Below are positions 24,092 through 32,565 of a stretch of 53,824 nucleotides of DNA, in pieces (positions within the stretch are counted from its first letter, which is position 1; every line of letters begins with the position of its first letter). A program made the position numbers and the translations under genes. Source of the DNA: DAOUAT01 sp964551735 (GTDB taxonomy: Bacteria > Chloroflexota > Anaerolineae > CG2-30-64-16); the NCBI GenBank assembly GCA_964551735.1, contig CAZKEF010000037.1, positions 1 to 53,824 on the forward strand, read 5' to 3'. The notes under the pieces were generated by a model that ran no database searches, was not told the DNA's origin, and saw only the letters and a list, made by a program, of their open reading frames with translations.

Positions 24092-24610
24092 GTGGGACCC
24101 GTCGAGTTCATCTTCCTGACAATTCTGATCATCTTCTGCGTCATCGGCATCATCCGGGGCTACAACCGCGAGCTGGGCGTCACCACCATGCTGCTGTTGA
24201 CCTTGTTTGTGCTGGAATTCTTAAGCGAGACCTTTCCTGGGTTGCTGAACCAGGTGGTCGGGATCGTTGCCGGCGCGGATCCGGCCCGACAGGCTGCGGC
24301 GCGCGGGCTGCTCTACTGCGTCATCCTCATCATTATCACCTTCGTCTCTTACGAAGGCGAGACTCTGAGTTTCCCGGGCAAACGCGGCCGGATCCTGTTC
24401 GATCTGGGAAGCGGCCTGCTGAACGGTTATCTGTTTGCTGGCAGCCTGTGGTATTATCTGCACGCTGCAGGTTGGCCGCTGCTGAATCCTGCCAAGCCTT
24501 TTACGGACTTCTATAATCTGGCGGTCAAGCTCCTGCCACCCCAGGTCTTCGCGTGGCAGTACCTAGTAGGCCTGGCAGTTATCATGTTGATTGCACGGAT
24601 CTGGAAATGA
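24092..24610 (+). CDS. CvpA-like membrane protein, copy 2
   Basis: This 172-residue protein starts at a GTG with GGGGGAT upstream. It has an N-terminal segment (VEFIFLTILIIFCVIGI) followed by RGYNRELGVT, the hydrophobic-segment-then-RGxxRE pattern typical of CvpA proteins, and three more hydrophobic stretches, ending on a short basic tail. With the preceding gene it forms a tandem pair between murG and murC. The stop overlaps murC by ATGA. A role tied to envelope synthesis is suggested only by position. Confidence 0.55.
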   Translation: MGPVEFIFLTILIIFCVIGIIRGYNRELGVTTMLLLTLFVLEFLSETFPGLLNQVVGIVAGADPARQAAARGLLYCVILIIITFVSYEGETLSFPGKRGRILFDLGSGLLNGYLFAGSLWYYLHAAGWPLLNPAKPFTDFYNLAVKLLPPQVFAWQYLVGLAVIMLIARIWK

Positions 24611-26136
24611 ACGATCTTCCCGCCAACCAACTGAATGTAACGCTCGCAGACGCTCAGCCGCAAGCTGAGCCAGCCTGGGCGCAGATCCTGCGCGCGCCGG
24701 CAGCTCAGCGCAGCCAGGCGCGCCTCCACCTGGTGGGCATCGGCGGCGCCGGCCTGTCAGCCATCGCCGGCTACCTCCTGGAGCGCGGCTTCACCGTCTC
24801 CGGCTCAGATCAACGCCCCAACGATGCCACCGACGAACTGGCAGCCCGTGGTGCGCCTATCTTCCGCGGCCATCGCGCCGAGCACGTCACCGGCGCGGGC
24901 CTGGATCTGCCGGCGGCCGACCTGGTGCTGATCTCTTCGGCCGTGACCGAGGTCAACCCGGAGGTTCTGGCAGCGCAGGCGGCCAACATCCCGGTGGTGA
25001 AACGCGCCGACCTGCTGGGGCCCTTGATGGCCGGCCAGCACGGCATCGGCGTCGCCGGCACCCACGGCAAAACCACGACCACCAGCATGATCGCCACCAT
25101 CTTGCTACGGGCGGGCATGGATCCGAGCTTCATCGTGGGCGGCCGACTGGACTTGGGCCCGGCCGAAGGCGCCCTCAGGTCTACGGCCGTCGCCTCGCGC
25201 GCGGGCCTCGGCCCCTTTGTGATCGAGGCAGATGAATACGACGGCATGTTCCTGGGCCTGAACCTCGAAGTTGCAGTTGTGACCAACGTTGAGTGGGATC
25301 ACGTGGATTGCTACCCCACGCCCGGCGATTTTGCCGCCACTTTCCGGAAGTTCGTCGGGCAACTGCCGGCCGACGGCTTGCTGGTGGTCTGCGCCGACGA
25401 CGCGGGCGCCCTGGCGCTGCGGGACGCAGTCCGTCCCGGCGTGCAGGTGCGCACCTACGGGATCACCGAGCCGGCCGATTGGACGGCGCGCGCCTTGCAG
25501 CCCAACGCCGCGGGCGGGCTCGATGCGGAGGTGTGGTTTGAGGGCCAGCAGGTGGCGGCGCTGAGCCTGCCGGTGCCGGGCCGGCACAACGTGCGCAACG
25601 CGCTGGCCGCACTGGCCGTGGCGCACTGGCATCACATCAAAGAGGGGTGGGCCGCGGCCATGCTGCGCGACTTCAAGGGCGCAGGGCGGCGCTTCGAGCT
25701 GGTGGGCGAAGCCGGCGGGGTAAAGGTTATTGACGATTACGCGCATCATCCCACCGAAGTGGCGGCCACGCTTTCGGCCGCGCGAATGCGCTACGGCACC
25801 CGGCGCATCTGGGCCGTGTTCCAGCCGCACACCTACAGCCGCACCCAAGCGCTGCTGTCTGCCTTCGTAAACAGCTTCGAAGATGCTGATGTGGCGCTGT
25901 TCCTGGATATCTATGCCGCGCGGGAGAAGATTGACCTGGGCACGCACAGCCGCCAGCTCGTCGCCGCCGTTGACCATCCCAACGCGCTTTACATCGGTGA
26001 CATCGAAGCGGCGGCCGATTATCTGCTGGCGCACGTCGAGCCGGACGATGTGGTGATCACCATGAGCGCCGGGGACGGCAATCGGGTGGGAACGTTGCTG
26101 CTGGCGGGCCTGCGCACGCGGGAGGCCAGCGCATGA
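24607..26136 (+). CDS. murC: UDP-MurNAc--L-Ala ligase
   Basis: This 509-residue Mur ligase adds the first amino acid, L-alanine. LHLVGIGGAGLSAIAGYLLE is the nucleotide-binding start, GVAGTHGKTTTTSM the ATP loop near residue 155, EADEYDGMFL and TNVEWDHVD the catalytic centre, and VIDDYAHHPTEV the C-terminal domain, all standard for MurC. An extra 35-40 residue leader precedes the first domain. The ATG at 24607 is chosen because it overlaps the previous stop as ATGA; an earlier in-frame start would lie inside that gene. It ends in ATGA overlap with murB. Confidence 0.96.
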   Translation: MNDLPANQLNVTLADAQPQAEPAWAQILRAPAAQRSQARLHLVGIGGAGLSAIAGYLLERGFTVSGSDQRPNDATDELAARGAPIFRGHRAEHVTGAGLDLPAADLVLISSAVTEVNPEVLAAQAANIPVVKRADLLGPLMAGQHGIGVAGTHGKTTTTSMIATILLRAGMDPSFIVGGRLDLGPAEGALRSTAVASRAGLGPFVIEADEYDGMFLGLNLEVAVVTNVEWDHVDCYPTPGDFAATFRKFVGQLPADGLLVVCADDAGALALRDAVRPGVQVRTYGITEPADWTARALQPNAAGGLDAEVWFEGQQVAALSLPVPGRHNVRNALAALAVAHWHHIKEGWAAAMLRDFKGAGRRFELVGEAGGVKVIDDYAHHPTEVAATLSAARMRYGTRRIWAVFQPHTYSRTQALLSAFVNSFEDADVALFLDIYAAREKIDLGTHSRQLVAAVDHPNALYIGDIEAAADYLLAHVEPDDVVITMSAGDGNRVGTLLLAGLRTREASA

Positions 26137-27125
26137 GGGCCACGGTCCGGATTGCGTTCATGGCCGCGGCCCAGGCGCTGGGCGTCAGGGTCGTTGCCGG
26201 CGAACCGCTGGCCCGGCACACCACCTTTCGCATCGGCGGCCCGGCCGACCTGTTCGCCCCGGCGACCACGCCTCAGCAGTTGGCCGAGTTAGCCGATCTG
26301 GCGGTCGCGCACGGACTCCCGTTCACCGTGCTAGGTGGCGGCAGCAACGTGCTGGTGAGCGACGCAGGCGTCCGCGGCGTGGTCATTGCCAACCAGACCC
26401 GCGCGTTTGGTTCGCGGCCAGCCGATTGTGGTCTGGGTGACACCTGGCCAGACGTACCTGCCGCCGACCTGGTCAGTTGCTCCGGGGTGGCGCTGGCTGG
26501 CCTGGCCCGCTGGGCCATTCGCAACGGGCGGGCGGGGCTGACCTGGGCGGTGAGCGTGCCCGGCACCGTCGGTGGCGCCGTGATCGGCAACGCGGGCGCA
26601 CACGGGAGCGACATAGCCGGCAACGTCGCCTGGGTCCTGGTTGCCTATCCTGGCCAGGGCCAACGCTGGCTGAGCAACGCCGACCTGGCCTTCACCTACC
26701 GCAGCAGTGCGCTGAAACGCCAGTTGGCCGATGGCAGCGCACGGCCGGTAGTGCTGGCGGTGGGCTGCTGCCTGGCCCAGGGCGATATCGCTGAAATGAC
26801 CGTGCAGGCCAAGGCATTCCTGGCGCGACGCCGGGCGAGCCAACCCGTAGAGCCGAGCGCCGGCAGCATCTTTCGCAACCCGCCCGGCGATTACGCGGGC
26901 CGCCTGGTGGAAACGGCCGGGCTCAAGGGTCACCGCATCGGCGGCGCGCAGATCTCGCCGCTGCACGCGAACTTTATCGTGAACACCGGCGGCGCGCGGG
27001 CGACTGATGTGGTCGCCCTGATCAACCTGATGCGGCAACAGGTTTTCGAACGGGGCGGGCCAGTGTTGGTCCCAGAGATCCTGTTCTTGGGCGACTGGCC
27101 CGCGCCGCCGTTATTCGTTTTGTAA
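26133..27125 (+). CDS. murB: UDP-N-acetylenolpyruvoylglucosamine reductase
   Basis: This 330-residue FAD enzyme reduces UDP-GlcNAc-enolpyruvate to UDP-MurNAc with NADPH. RHTTFRIGGPADLFA, VLGGGSNVLVSD and the FAD-binding SVPGTVGGAVIGNAGAHG are seen, then PSAGSIFRNP with the likely proton-donor Ser, and a C-terminal HANFIVNTGGA. The absence of the extra E. coli-type fold in the C-terminal part suggests the shorter type II class. It is ATGA-coupled to murC. Confidence 0.96.
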   Translation: MRATVRIAFMAAAQALGVRVVAGEPLARHTTFRIGGPADLFAPATTPQQLAELADLAVAHGLPFTVLGGGSNVLVSDAGVRGVVIANQTRAFGSRPADCGLGDTWPDVPAADLVSCSGVALAGLARWAIRNGRAGLTWAVSVPGTVGGAVIGNAGAHGSDIAGNVAWVLVAYPGQGQRWLSNADLAFTYRSSALKRQLADGSARPVVLAVGCCLAQGDIAEMTVQAKAFLARRRASQPVEPSAGSIFRNPPGDYAGRLVETAGLKGHRIGGAQISPLHANFIVNTGGARATDVVALINLMRQQVFERGGPVLVPEILFLGDWPAPPLFVL

Positions 27126-27168
27126 CAGCCAACAGGTACGATCTAAAAATGTATCGGAGCCAAGCGTA

Positions 27169-28278
27169 GTGCGCAGAATCAGGGTCGGTGTGATTTTCGG
27201 CGGGCGATCAGGGGAGCATGAAGTGTCGCTCGCATCAGCGCGTTCAGTGATGAACGTCCTGGATCGGGATAAATACGAGATCGTGCCCATCGGCATTACC
27301 CATGAAGGCCGCTGGCTTGCCGGAGGCGACCCGATGGCGGTGCTGATAGGAGGCAACGGACACAATGAGGACTTGTACCCGCCAGCCGTTGCCGGCAACG
27401 GCCGCGAGTTGGTGCCCGGCGCCACTGGTGAGAGCTTCCCTTACCTGGATGTCATCTTTCCGGTGCTGCACGGCCCGTACGGCGAGGATGGCACCATCCA
27501 GGGATTGCTGGAGCTGGCCGATGTAGCCTACGTGGGGTGTGGCGTGCTGGCCAGCAGCCTGGGCATGGACAAGATCGCCAGCAAACAGATCTTCTTGGCC
27601 CACGGCCTACCCGTGACACCGTTTCGCGCTGCAAGACGCTCGGCCTGGGAGACCGCGCCCGAGACGGTGGTCGCCGACATCGAGGCCCATCTGCGCTACC
27701 CGGTGTTCGTCAAACCGGCCAACCTGGGCTCCAGCATCGGCATCAACAAGGCGCATGACCGGGCAGAACTACGGGCCGCGCTGGACGAGGCGGCGCGTTA
27801 CGACCGCCGACTTTTGGTGGAGCAGGCCGTCGTCCAGGCACGCGAGATCGAGTGCAGCGTGCTGGGCAACGAAGACCCCATCGTGTCTGTGCCGGGAGAG
27901 ATCGTGCCGTGCAACACGTTCTACGACTATGCAGCGAAGTACCTGGATGGCCGCTCCGAGCTGCTGATCCCGGCCCCAATTCGGCCCGAGATAGCAGCGG
28001 AGGCGCGCAAGCTGGCGCTGCAGGTCTTCACAGCGTTGGACGGCGCAGGGTTGGCCCGGGTTGACTTTCTATTGGAGGGGACGACCGGCAAGTTGTATCT
28101 CAGCGAGGTCAATACCATGCCGGGGTTCACTTCCATCAGCATGTACCCGCGGCTGTGGGAGGCCTCGGGCATATCGTATGGTGAGTTATGCGATCGCCTG
28201 ATCGAGTTGGCACTGGTCCGACATGCTGACACCCGACGATCGGTGACGTCGTATAGCGGCGCAACGAAGATTGTCTGA
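27169..28278 (+). CDS. ddl: D-alanine--D-alanine ligase
   Basis: This 369-residue ATP-grasp enzyme makes the D-Ala-D-Ala used by MurF. VGVIFGGRSGEHEVSLASARSV is at the start, DVIFPVLHGPYGEDGTIQG in the middle, then the ATP-grasp KPANLGSSIGINKA and YLSEVNTMPGFTSISMYPRL with metal-binding Glu and Asn. The GTG start has GGAGCC about 7 bases upstream. The active-site region follows the D-Ala-D-Ala rather than an obvious D-lactate form, so vancomycin-type substitution is not indicated. A 43-base gap separates it from murB. Confidence 0.96.
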   Translation: MRRIRVGVIFGGRSGEHEVSLASARSVMNVLDRDKYEIVPIGITHEGRWLAGGDPMAVLIGGNGHNEDLYPPAVAGNGRELVPGATGESFPYLDVIFPVLHGPYGEDGTIQGLLELADVAYVGCGVLASSLGMDKIASKQIFLAHGLPVTPFRAARRSAWETAPETVVADIEAHLRYPVFVKPANLGSSIGINKAHDRAELRAALDEAARYDRRLLVEQAVVQAREIECSVLGNEDPIVSVPGEIVPCNTFYDYAAKYLDGRSELLIPAPIRPEIAAEARKLALQVFTALDGAGLARVDFLLEGTTGKLYLSEVNTMPGFTSISMYPRLWEASGISYGELCDRLIELALVRHADTRRSVTSYSGATKIV

Positions 28279-28376
28279 TGGGGAAGACTCACGAGGAGAT
28301 TCTGCGCTGACGTCACGCAGCTACAAAAGGCCAGGAACGAATCTGCTCGTAATCACACCAGGACACGGAAACACGT

Positions 28377-29264
28377 ATGGCCACCGCAAAGCGCAAAACA
28401 CGCGCAACCGCAGGGGAGGAAGCCGCCCGGCCGCCGCAGCCGAGCTGGCGGCAGCCGCCTGCCCAGCCGCGGAAACGGCGGCGGCGCAACCAGGCAACGG
28501 CGCCACAACTCATCGCGCGCTCGACTGCGGCGCCCCGGCCGCGCGAGGTTCGAATGCCGCGGCCCAGGCTGGCAGCGCGTGAAACTGCGCGGCGCATCGG
28601 CTTGATCCTGTTCACAGCCGGCTTGGCCGTCGGGCTGGTGTTTCTGGTGCGGGCGCCGCAGTTGGCAGTCTCAGCCACCTCGACTCAGATCGGCGGCACG
28701 CAGCGCATCACGATGGAACGCATATACCAGGTCAGCGGGCTGGAAGGCCGGAGCATCTTTCTGGTGCGGCCGGGTGAGGTGGCAGCGCGTATCGAAAAGG
28801 AGCCTGGCATCGCCGGGGCTGACGTCCATGTACGGCTGCCGAACCAGGTGCTCATTGACGTGCGCGAACATGTGCCCGTGGTCGCCTGGCAGGGCATCAC
28901 CACCACTGTATGGCTGACCGCCGATGGCATTGAAACGCCGCAGACCGGCGCGCCTCCGCCGTTGCAGCTCAACGACCGCACCGGCCGGACGCTGGATGAA
29001 AGCCAGAAGCATTGGTCGCGCGTGCTGCCCGATGTCTTGGCCCTGCACCAGGCATTGCCCCAGGCTACTGAGCTGTATTACGGCCAGCTCGAAGGACTGT
29101 ACTTCCGCACGCCAGAAGGATGGACGGTGTGGCTAGGCGACGACGGACAGGTTGCGGCCAAGATTGCGCTTCTTGAGAGCGCTGGCGCAGAGATCGCCGT
29201 GCGCGGCGCGACACCGAAAGTCATTGACCTACGTTTCAGCGACAACAAAGCGCTATGGTGGTAG
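28377..29264 (+). CDS. ftsQ: FtsQ-type cell division protein
   Basis: This 295-residue bitopic protein has a basic, Pro-rich cytoplasmic start of about 70 residues, one membrane segment (GLILFTAGLAVGLVFLV) and a periplasmic POTRA domain (RITMERIYQVSGLEGRSIF, then RIEKEPGIAGADVHVRLPN and IDVREHVPVVAW). Its position directly before ftsA and ftsZ is the usual place for ftsQ. FtsQ links FtsL/FtsB to the septal synthase. The N-terminal extension is longer than in E. coli. The ddl-ftsQ spacer of 98 bases holds a small CTGCG/CGCAG stem and nothing else clear. Confidence 0.88.
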   Translation: MATAKRKTRATAGEEAARPPQPSWRQPPAQPRKRRRRNQATAPQLIARSTAAPRPREVRMPRPRLAARETARRIGLILFTAGLAVGLVFLVRAPQLAVSATSTQIGGTQRITMERIYQVSGLEGRSIFLVRPGEVAARIEKEPGIAGADVHVRLPNQVLIDVREHVPVVAWQGITTTVWLTADGIETPQTGAPPPLQLNDRTGRTLDESQKHWSRVLPDVLALHQALPQATELYYGQLEGLYFRTPEGWTVWLGDDGQVAAKIALLESAGAEIAVRGATPKVIDLRFSDNKALWW

Positions 29265-29277
29265 CAACGGGGGGATC

Positions 29278-30513
29278 GTGAGCGAGATGATCTGCGCCCT
29301 GGATGTGGGCACTTCGAAGATTTGCGCCCTCATCGGCGAGTTGGATGACAAGAACAATCTCCGTGTCACGGGTGCTAGCCGGGTGCCGGCGCGCGGGCTG
29401 CGCCGCGGCGTTGTCGTCAACACGGCTGAAGCGACTGCGGCCATCGGCAAAGCGATTGATGAAGCCGAGGCCGCGGCCGGGACAACGATGGAAGCAGCCT
29501 ATGTTGGCATCGCAGGGGCGCACATCAACGCGGTGGGCAGCAAAGGGGTCGTGGCAGTGGGTCGCAGCGGCCGCAAGGTGACACATGAAGACTGCTTGCG
29601 AGCGCTGGAACAGGCGCGCAACATTGCCCTGCCTCACAATCGGGAGATCATCAACGCGACGCCGCGCTGCTACAAAGTGGATGACCAGGACGGCATCCTA
29701 AACCCGACCGGCATGTTCGGCTACCGATTGGAGGTGGATGCCAGCATCATCACCGGCGCCACGTCGGCCGTGGCGAACTTGGTAAACTGCGTGCGCGACA
29801 ACGGCTTGGAGATTGACGACCTGGTGCTGGAGCCGTTGGCTTCGGGCGAAGCGGTGCTGACGACCGAGGAGCGCCAGGCCGGCGTTGCGGTCGTGGATAT
29901 CGGCGCGGGCACCACCGATATGGCCATCTACCTGGAGTCGGCGCCCTGGCACACCCATGTGCTGGATGTAGGCGGCGATCACTTCGTGCGCGACGTGGCG
30001 TCGGGCCTGCGCATGCCCTACGACAAGGCCGAGGCGCTGTTCCAGCAGTTCGGCCACGCCCTGCCCGACCGTGTGCCCGCGGACGCGGAGGTGCGCAGCG
30101 GCGCGTTCGGCGAGGAAGGCCAGCAGATCGTCAACCGCCGCCTGTTAGCAGAAATCATCAACGCGCGCGCCGAAGAAGTCACTGAACTGATCTGCAGCGA
30201 AGTGAAACGCAGCGGCTACGACGGCCTGCTGCCGGCCGGCATCGTGTTCACGGGCGGTGTGGCGCAGCTCACCGGCCTGGCGGAGCTAAGCCGCACACAA
30301 CTGCAATGGCCGGTGCGCATCGGCCGGCCCAACGGCTTGATCACAAGTGTGGTCGACCTAAGCAGCCCGGAATACGCGACCGCTGTTGGGTTGCTGTTGT
30401 GGGGCATGCGCCGGGGCACCGAACCGCGCAACACGCCTCCCCCGCCGACTTCCAATTTCTGGAAGCGTATAGTAGAATACCTGAAGCGGTTCCTGCCCGT
30501 GCCAACCCCTTAA
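29278..30513 (+). CDS. ftsA: Cell division protein FtsA
   Basis: This 411-residue actin-like ATPase tethers FtsZ to the membrane. CALDVGTSKICALIGE is the phosphate-1 loop, VAVVDIGAGTTDMAI the phosphate-2 loop and GIVFTGGVAQLTG the adenosine motif. After a Pro-rich linker, the C-terminal NFWKRIVEYLKRFLP forms a good amphipathic membrane-targeting helix. The GTG at 29278 follows a GGGGGG run three bases upstream; the open frame extends 42 codons further back into ftsQ, which is unlikely to be translated. It precedes ftsZ by 60 bases. Confidence 0.95.
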   Translation: MSEMICALDVGTSKICALIGELDDKNNLRVTGASRVPARGLRRGVVVNTAEATAAIGKAIDEAEAAAGTTMEAAYVGIAGAHINAVGSKGVVAVGRSGRKVTHEDCLRALEQARNIALPHNREIINATPRCYKVDDQDGILNPTGMFGYRLEVDASIITGATSAVANLVNCVRDNGLEIDDLVLEPLASGEAVLTTEERQAGVAVVDIGAGTTDMAIYLESAPWHTHVLDVGGDHFVRDVASGLRMPYDKAEALFQQFGHALPDRVPADAEVRSGAFGEEGQQIVNRRLLAEIINARAEEVTELICSEVKRSGYDGLLPAGIVFTGGVAQLTGLAELSRTQLQWPVRIGRPNGLITSVVDLSSPEYATAVGLLLWGMRRGTEPRNTPPPPTSNFWKRIVEYLKRFLPVPTP

Positions 30514-30573
30514 TAAGGCGCCGATGCAGGGAGCGGCCAACGCACACACGTATTGTTGAGAAGGAGCTATCAC

Positions 30574-31653
30574 ATGACTGGGAGAGGACAACAACCTGCC
30601 TTCGTGGAGAACCCCGCGCAGATCAAGGTTCTAGGTGTGGGCGGCGGTGGTTCCAATGCAGTGAACCGCATGATCGAGCAGGGGATCCGCGGGGTCGAAT
30701 TCATCGCGATCAACACCGACGCGCAGGCCTTAATGCTGGCCAACGCGCCGCAACGGTTGCGCATCGGCGATAAACTGACCAAAGGGCTCGGCGCCGGCGG
30801 CGATCCCGAGATCGGCGAGAAAGCCGCCAGCGAGTCGGCCGAAGAGATCAAAGCGATGCTGAAAGGCACCGATATGGTGTTCGTCACCGGCGGCATGGGC
30901 GGCGGCACCGGCACTGGCGCCGCGCCTGTCATCGCCAAGCTGGCCAAGGAAAGCGGCGCGCTGACCATCGGCGTTGTCACCAAGCCGTTCACCTTTGAAG
31001 GCGCGCGCCGGCGCCGGCTGGCGGAAGATGGCATCAAGCGGCTGCGGGAAGGCGTAGACACCCTCATCGTCATCCCCAATGACAGGCTGCTCCAGGTCGT
31101 AGACAAGAAGGCCAGCATCCAGCAGGCCTTCCTGGTGGCTGATGATGTCCTCCGCCAAGGCATCCAAGGCATCTCCGAACTCATCACCATCCCCGGCCTG
31201 ATCAACCTGGACTTCGCCGACGTGCGCTCAGTGATGAACGAAGGCGGCAGCGCGCTGATGGCTATCGGCCAGTCCAACGGGGAGAACCGGGCCCAGGCTG
31301 CGGCCGAACAAGCGATCCACAGCGCCCTGCTGGATGTCAGCATTGACGGCGCTCAGGGCATCCTGTTCAACATCACGGGCGGAAACGACCTGAGCCTCCA
31401 CGAGGTCAATGAAGCGGCCGAGATCATCCGCCGCACAGCCGATCCCGACGCCAACATCATCTTTGGCGCCGTGGTCGACCCCAACATGAAGGATGGCATC
31501 CGCATCACCGTGATCGCCACCGGCTTCGATGCCCTGAAAGAACAGAAAGTCGCCGGCGCCGAAGAAGGCCGGCGGTTGGAATTCCCCGCCCGCACCTACG
31601 ACCGCGAAGACCTGGACATCCCGGCCTTCCTGCGGCGCGCACGCCAGCAGTAA
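30574..31653 (+). CDS. ftsZ: Cell division protein FtsZ
   Basis: This 359-residue tubulin homologue forms the division ring. It contains VLGVGGGGSNAVNRMIE, the tubulin signature GGMGGGTGTGAAPV and the synergy-loop region NEGGSALMAIGQ. The C-terminal linker is very short, and the conserved tail DLDIPAFLRR, which binds FtsA and other partners, is intact. The ATG at 30574 is chosen because GAAGGAGC lies 7 bases before it. It is the last gene of the division block; a hairpin follows. Confidence 0.97.
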   Translation: MTGRGQQPAFVENPAQIKVLGVGGGGSNAVNRMIEQGIRGVEFIAINTDAQALMLANAPQRLRIGDKLTKGLGAGGDPEIGEKAASESAEEIKAMLKGTDMVFVTGGMGGGTGTGAAPVIAKLAKESGALTIGVVTKPFTFEGARRRRLAEDGIKRLREGVDTLIVIPNDRLLQVVDKKASIQQAFLVADDVLRQGIQGISELITIPGLINLDFADVRSVMNEGGSALMAIGQSNGENRAQAAAEQAIHSALLDVSIDGAQGILFNITGGNDLSLHEVNEAAEIIRRTADPDANIIFGAVVDPNMKDGIRITVIATGFDALKEQKVAGAEEGRRLEFPARTYDREDLDIPAFLRRARQQ

Positions 31654-31661
31654 CGACGCAT

Positions 31662-31693
31662 GGGGCGCGTGCTGAGCAGTCAACACGCGCCCC
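31662..31693 (+). terminator. Hairpin after ftsZ
   Basis: GGGGCGCGTG and CACGCGCCCC form a perfect 10-bp GC-rich stem with a 12-base loop, 8 bases after the ftsZ stop. The following bases (GCTTCCCCATTT) are only weakly T-rich, so it may act as a terminator with help or as an mRNA 3'-end stabiliser. Confidence 0.55.
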
Positions 31694-31760
31694 GCTTCCC
31701 CATTTCTGGACATGCCTTAATTACAACCTTAAAGTTTTGCGTCAATCCGGCATGACAGGC

Positions 31761-31789
31761 TTACACCAGCCTCTCACTTGTGGTATACT
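31761..31789 (+). promoter_or_regulatory. Promoter for nrdR-nrdJ
   Basis: TTACAC and TATACT are separated by 17 bases. The start is expected near 31796, just before the two NrdR-box-like sites. The leader to nrdR is then about 248 bases, of which the last 90 appear structured. This accounts for most of the 390-base ftsZ-nrdR spacer. Confidence 0.6.
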
Positions 31790-31805
31790 CTCCTAGCAAC
31801 CTGAC

Positions 31806-31850
31806 CACAAGATATTGTATGTCAAGTGCATAGGCATACAGCCAATAGTG
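31806..31850 (+). promoter_or_regulatory. Pair of NrdR-box-like sites, 32 bp apart
   Basis: CACAAGATATTGT (31806-31818) matches 12 of 13 positions of the palindromic NrdR box CACWATATMTWGT. ACAGCCAATAGTG (31838-31850) matches 9 of 13 in reverse orientation, with the conserved outer halves intact. The 32-bp start-to-start distance, about three helical turns, is typical of paired NrdR boxes. They lie just downstream of the promoter of nrdR itself, so autorepression of nrdR-nrdJ is likely. Matches were counted by eye. Confidence 0.6.
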
Positions 31851-31941
31851 TACTATTTTACACATAACTGGTAAACGACGCGCAGATAATCGGCGCCTCC
31901 CCGTCACCAGCAACGTAGCTTGCGCTCCACCATCCACACAC

Positions 31942-32031
31942 CCAAAAGGAACGTGCGGGAAGTGGGAAGAGCCCGCCTACAGTCATGGGTGAAGTATCGG
32001 CGCTGACCGGGGATTCATCAGGATGTCACCC
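31942..32031 (+). promoter_or_regulatory. Structured leader before nrdR, cobalamin-riboswitch-like
   Basis: A GCGGG/CCCGC hairpin (31955-31976) is followed by a GGGTGA/TCACCC stem (31987-31992 with 32026-32031) that encloses a CGG/CCG hairpin and ends directly against the AGGAGG ribosome binding site. Blocks in order, AAAAGG-AA, AGCCCGCC-TAC-AGTCATGGGTGA, CGCTG, GGGGATTCATCAGGAT and CACCC, recall the core of cobalamin riboswitches, but the match is imperfect. The downstream nrdJ enzyme uses adenosylcobalamin, which makes such sensing plausible. The structure is seen; the ligand is a guess. Confidence 0.35.
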
Positions 32032-32043
32032 AGGAGGTAGATC

Positions 32044-32493
32044 ATGCAGTGCCCTTACTGTGGCCAGCCGGACTCACGCGTGGTGGATACCCGCTCAACC
32101 GGCGAAAGCATCCGCCGGCGCCGCGAATGCCAGAACTGCCGGAAACGCTTCACCACCTACGAGCAGATCTCGGAGGCGCTGTTAATTGTGAAACGCGATG
32201 GGCGCCGCGAGCCGTTCGATCGGCACAAGCTGCTGCAAGGGGTGCGGATCGCCTGCGCCAAGCGGCCGATCGCCATGGCCGATATCGAGCGCATCGTGGA
32301 TCAGATCGAAGAGCGCCTTTTCAGCCTGGGCAAAGCTGAAGTGCGCAGCGAAGTGATCGGCGAGATGGTGCTGGAAAAACTGAAGGAGCTGGACGCGCTG
32401 GCATACATCCGCTTTGCCATGGTCTACATGGAAATGGAGGACATCCAAACTTTGCAGAAAGAGCTTGATCGGTTGATGGCCGAGCGCAAATAG
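32044..32493 (+). CDS. nrdR: Transcriptional repressor NrdR
   Basis: This 149-residue regulator of ribonucleotide reductase genes senses dATP/ATP. The zinc ribbon starts MQCPYCGQPDSRVVDTR and ends CQNCRKRFTTYE; an ATP-cone domain follows (VKRDGRREPFDRHKLLQGV). Length and both domains are standard. AGGAGG lies 6 bases before the ATG. It lies 72 bases upstream of nrdJ and is probably in the same transcript. The box pair at 31806-31850 is its likely operator. Confidence 0.97.
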   Translation: MQCPYCGQPDSRVVDTRSTGESIRRRRECQNCRKRFTTYEQISEALLIVKRDGRREPFDRHKLLQGVRIACAKRPIAMADIERIVDQIEERLFSLGKAEVRSEVIGEMVLEKLKELDALAYIRFAMVYMEMEDIQTLQKELDRLMAERK

Positions 32494-32565
32494 GTTGGCC
32501 GTACAGAACCAGCAGATAACTACGATGTAACGGTCTTGCACCGCGTATTACCAAGGAGCCCAGTC

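Noticed and set aside
31654..32043. tRNA or small RNA gene between ftsZ and nrdR
   Set aside because: No cloverleaf or tRNA-type arms were seen; the region is explained by a hairpin, a promoter, NrdR boxes and a leader.
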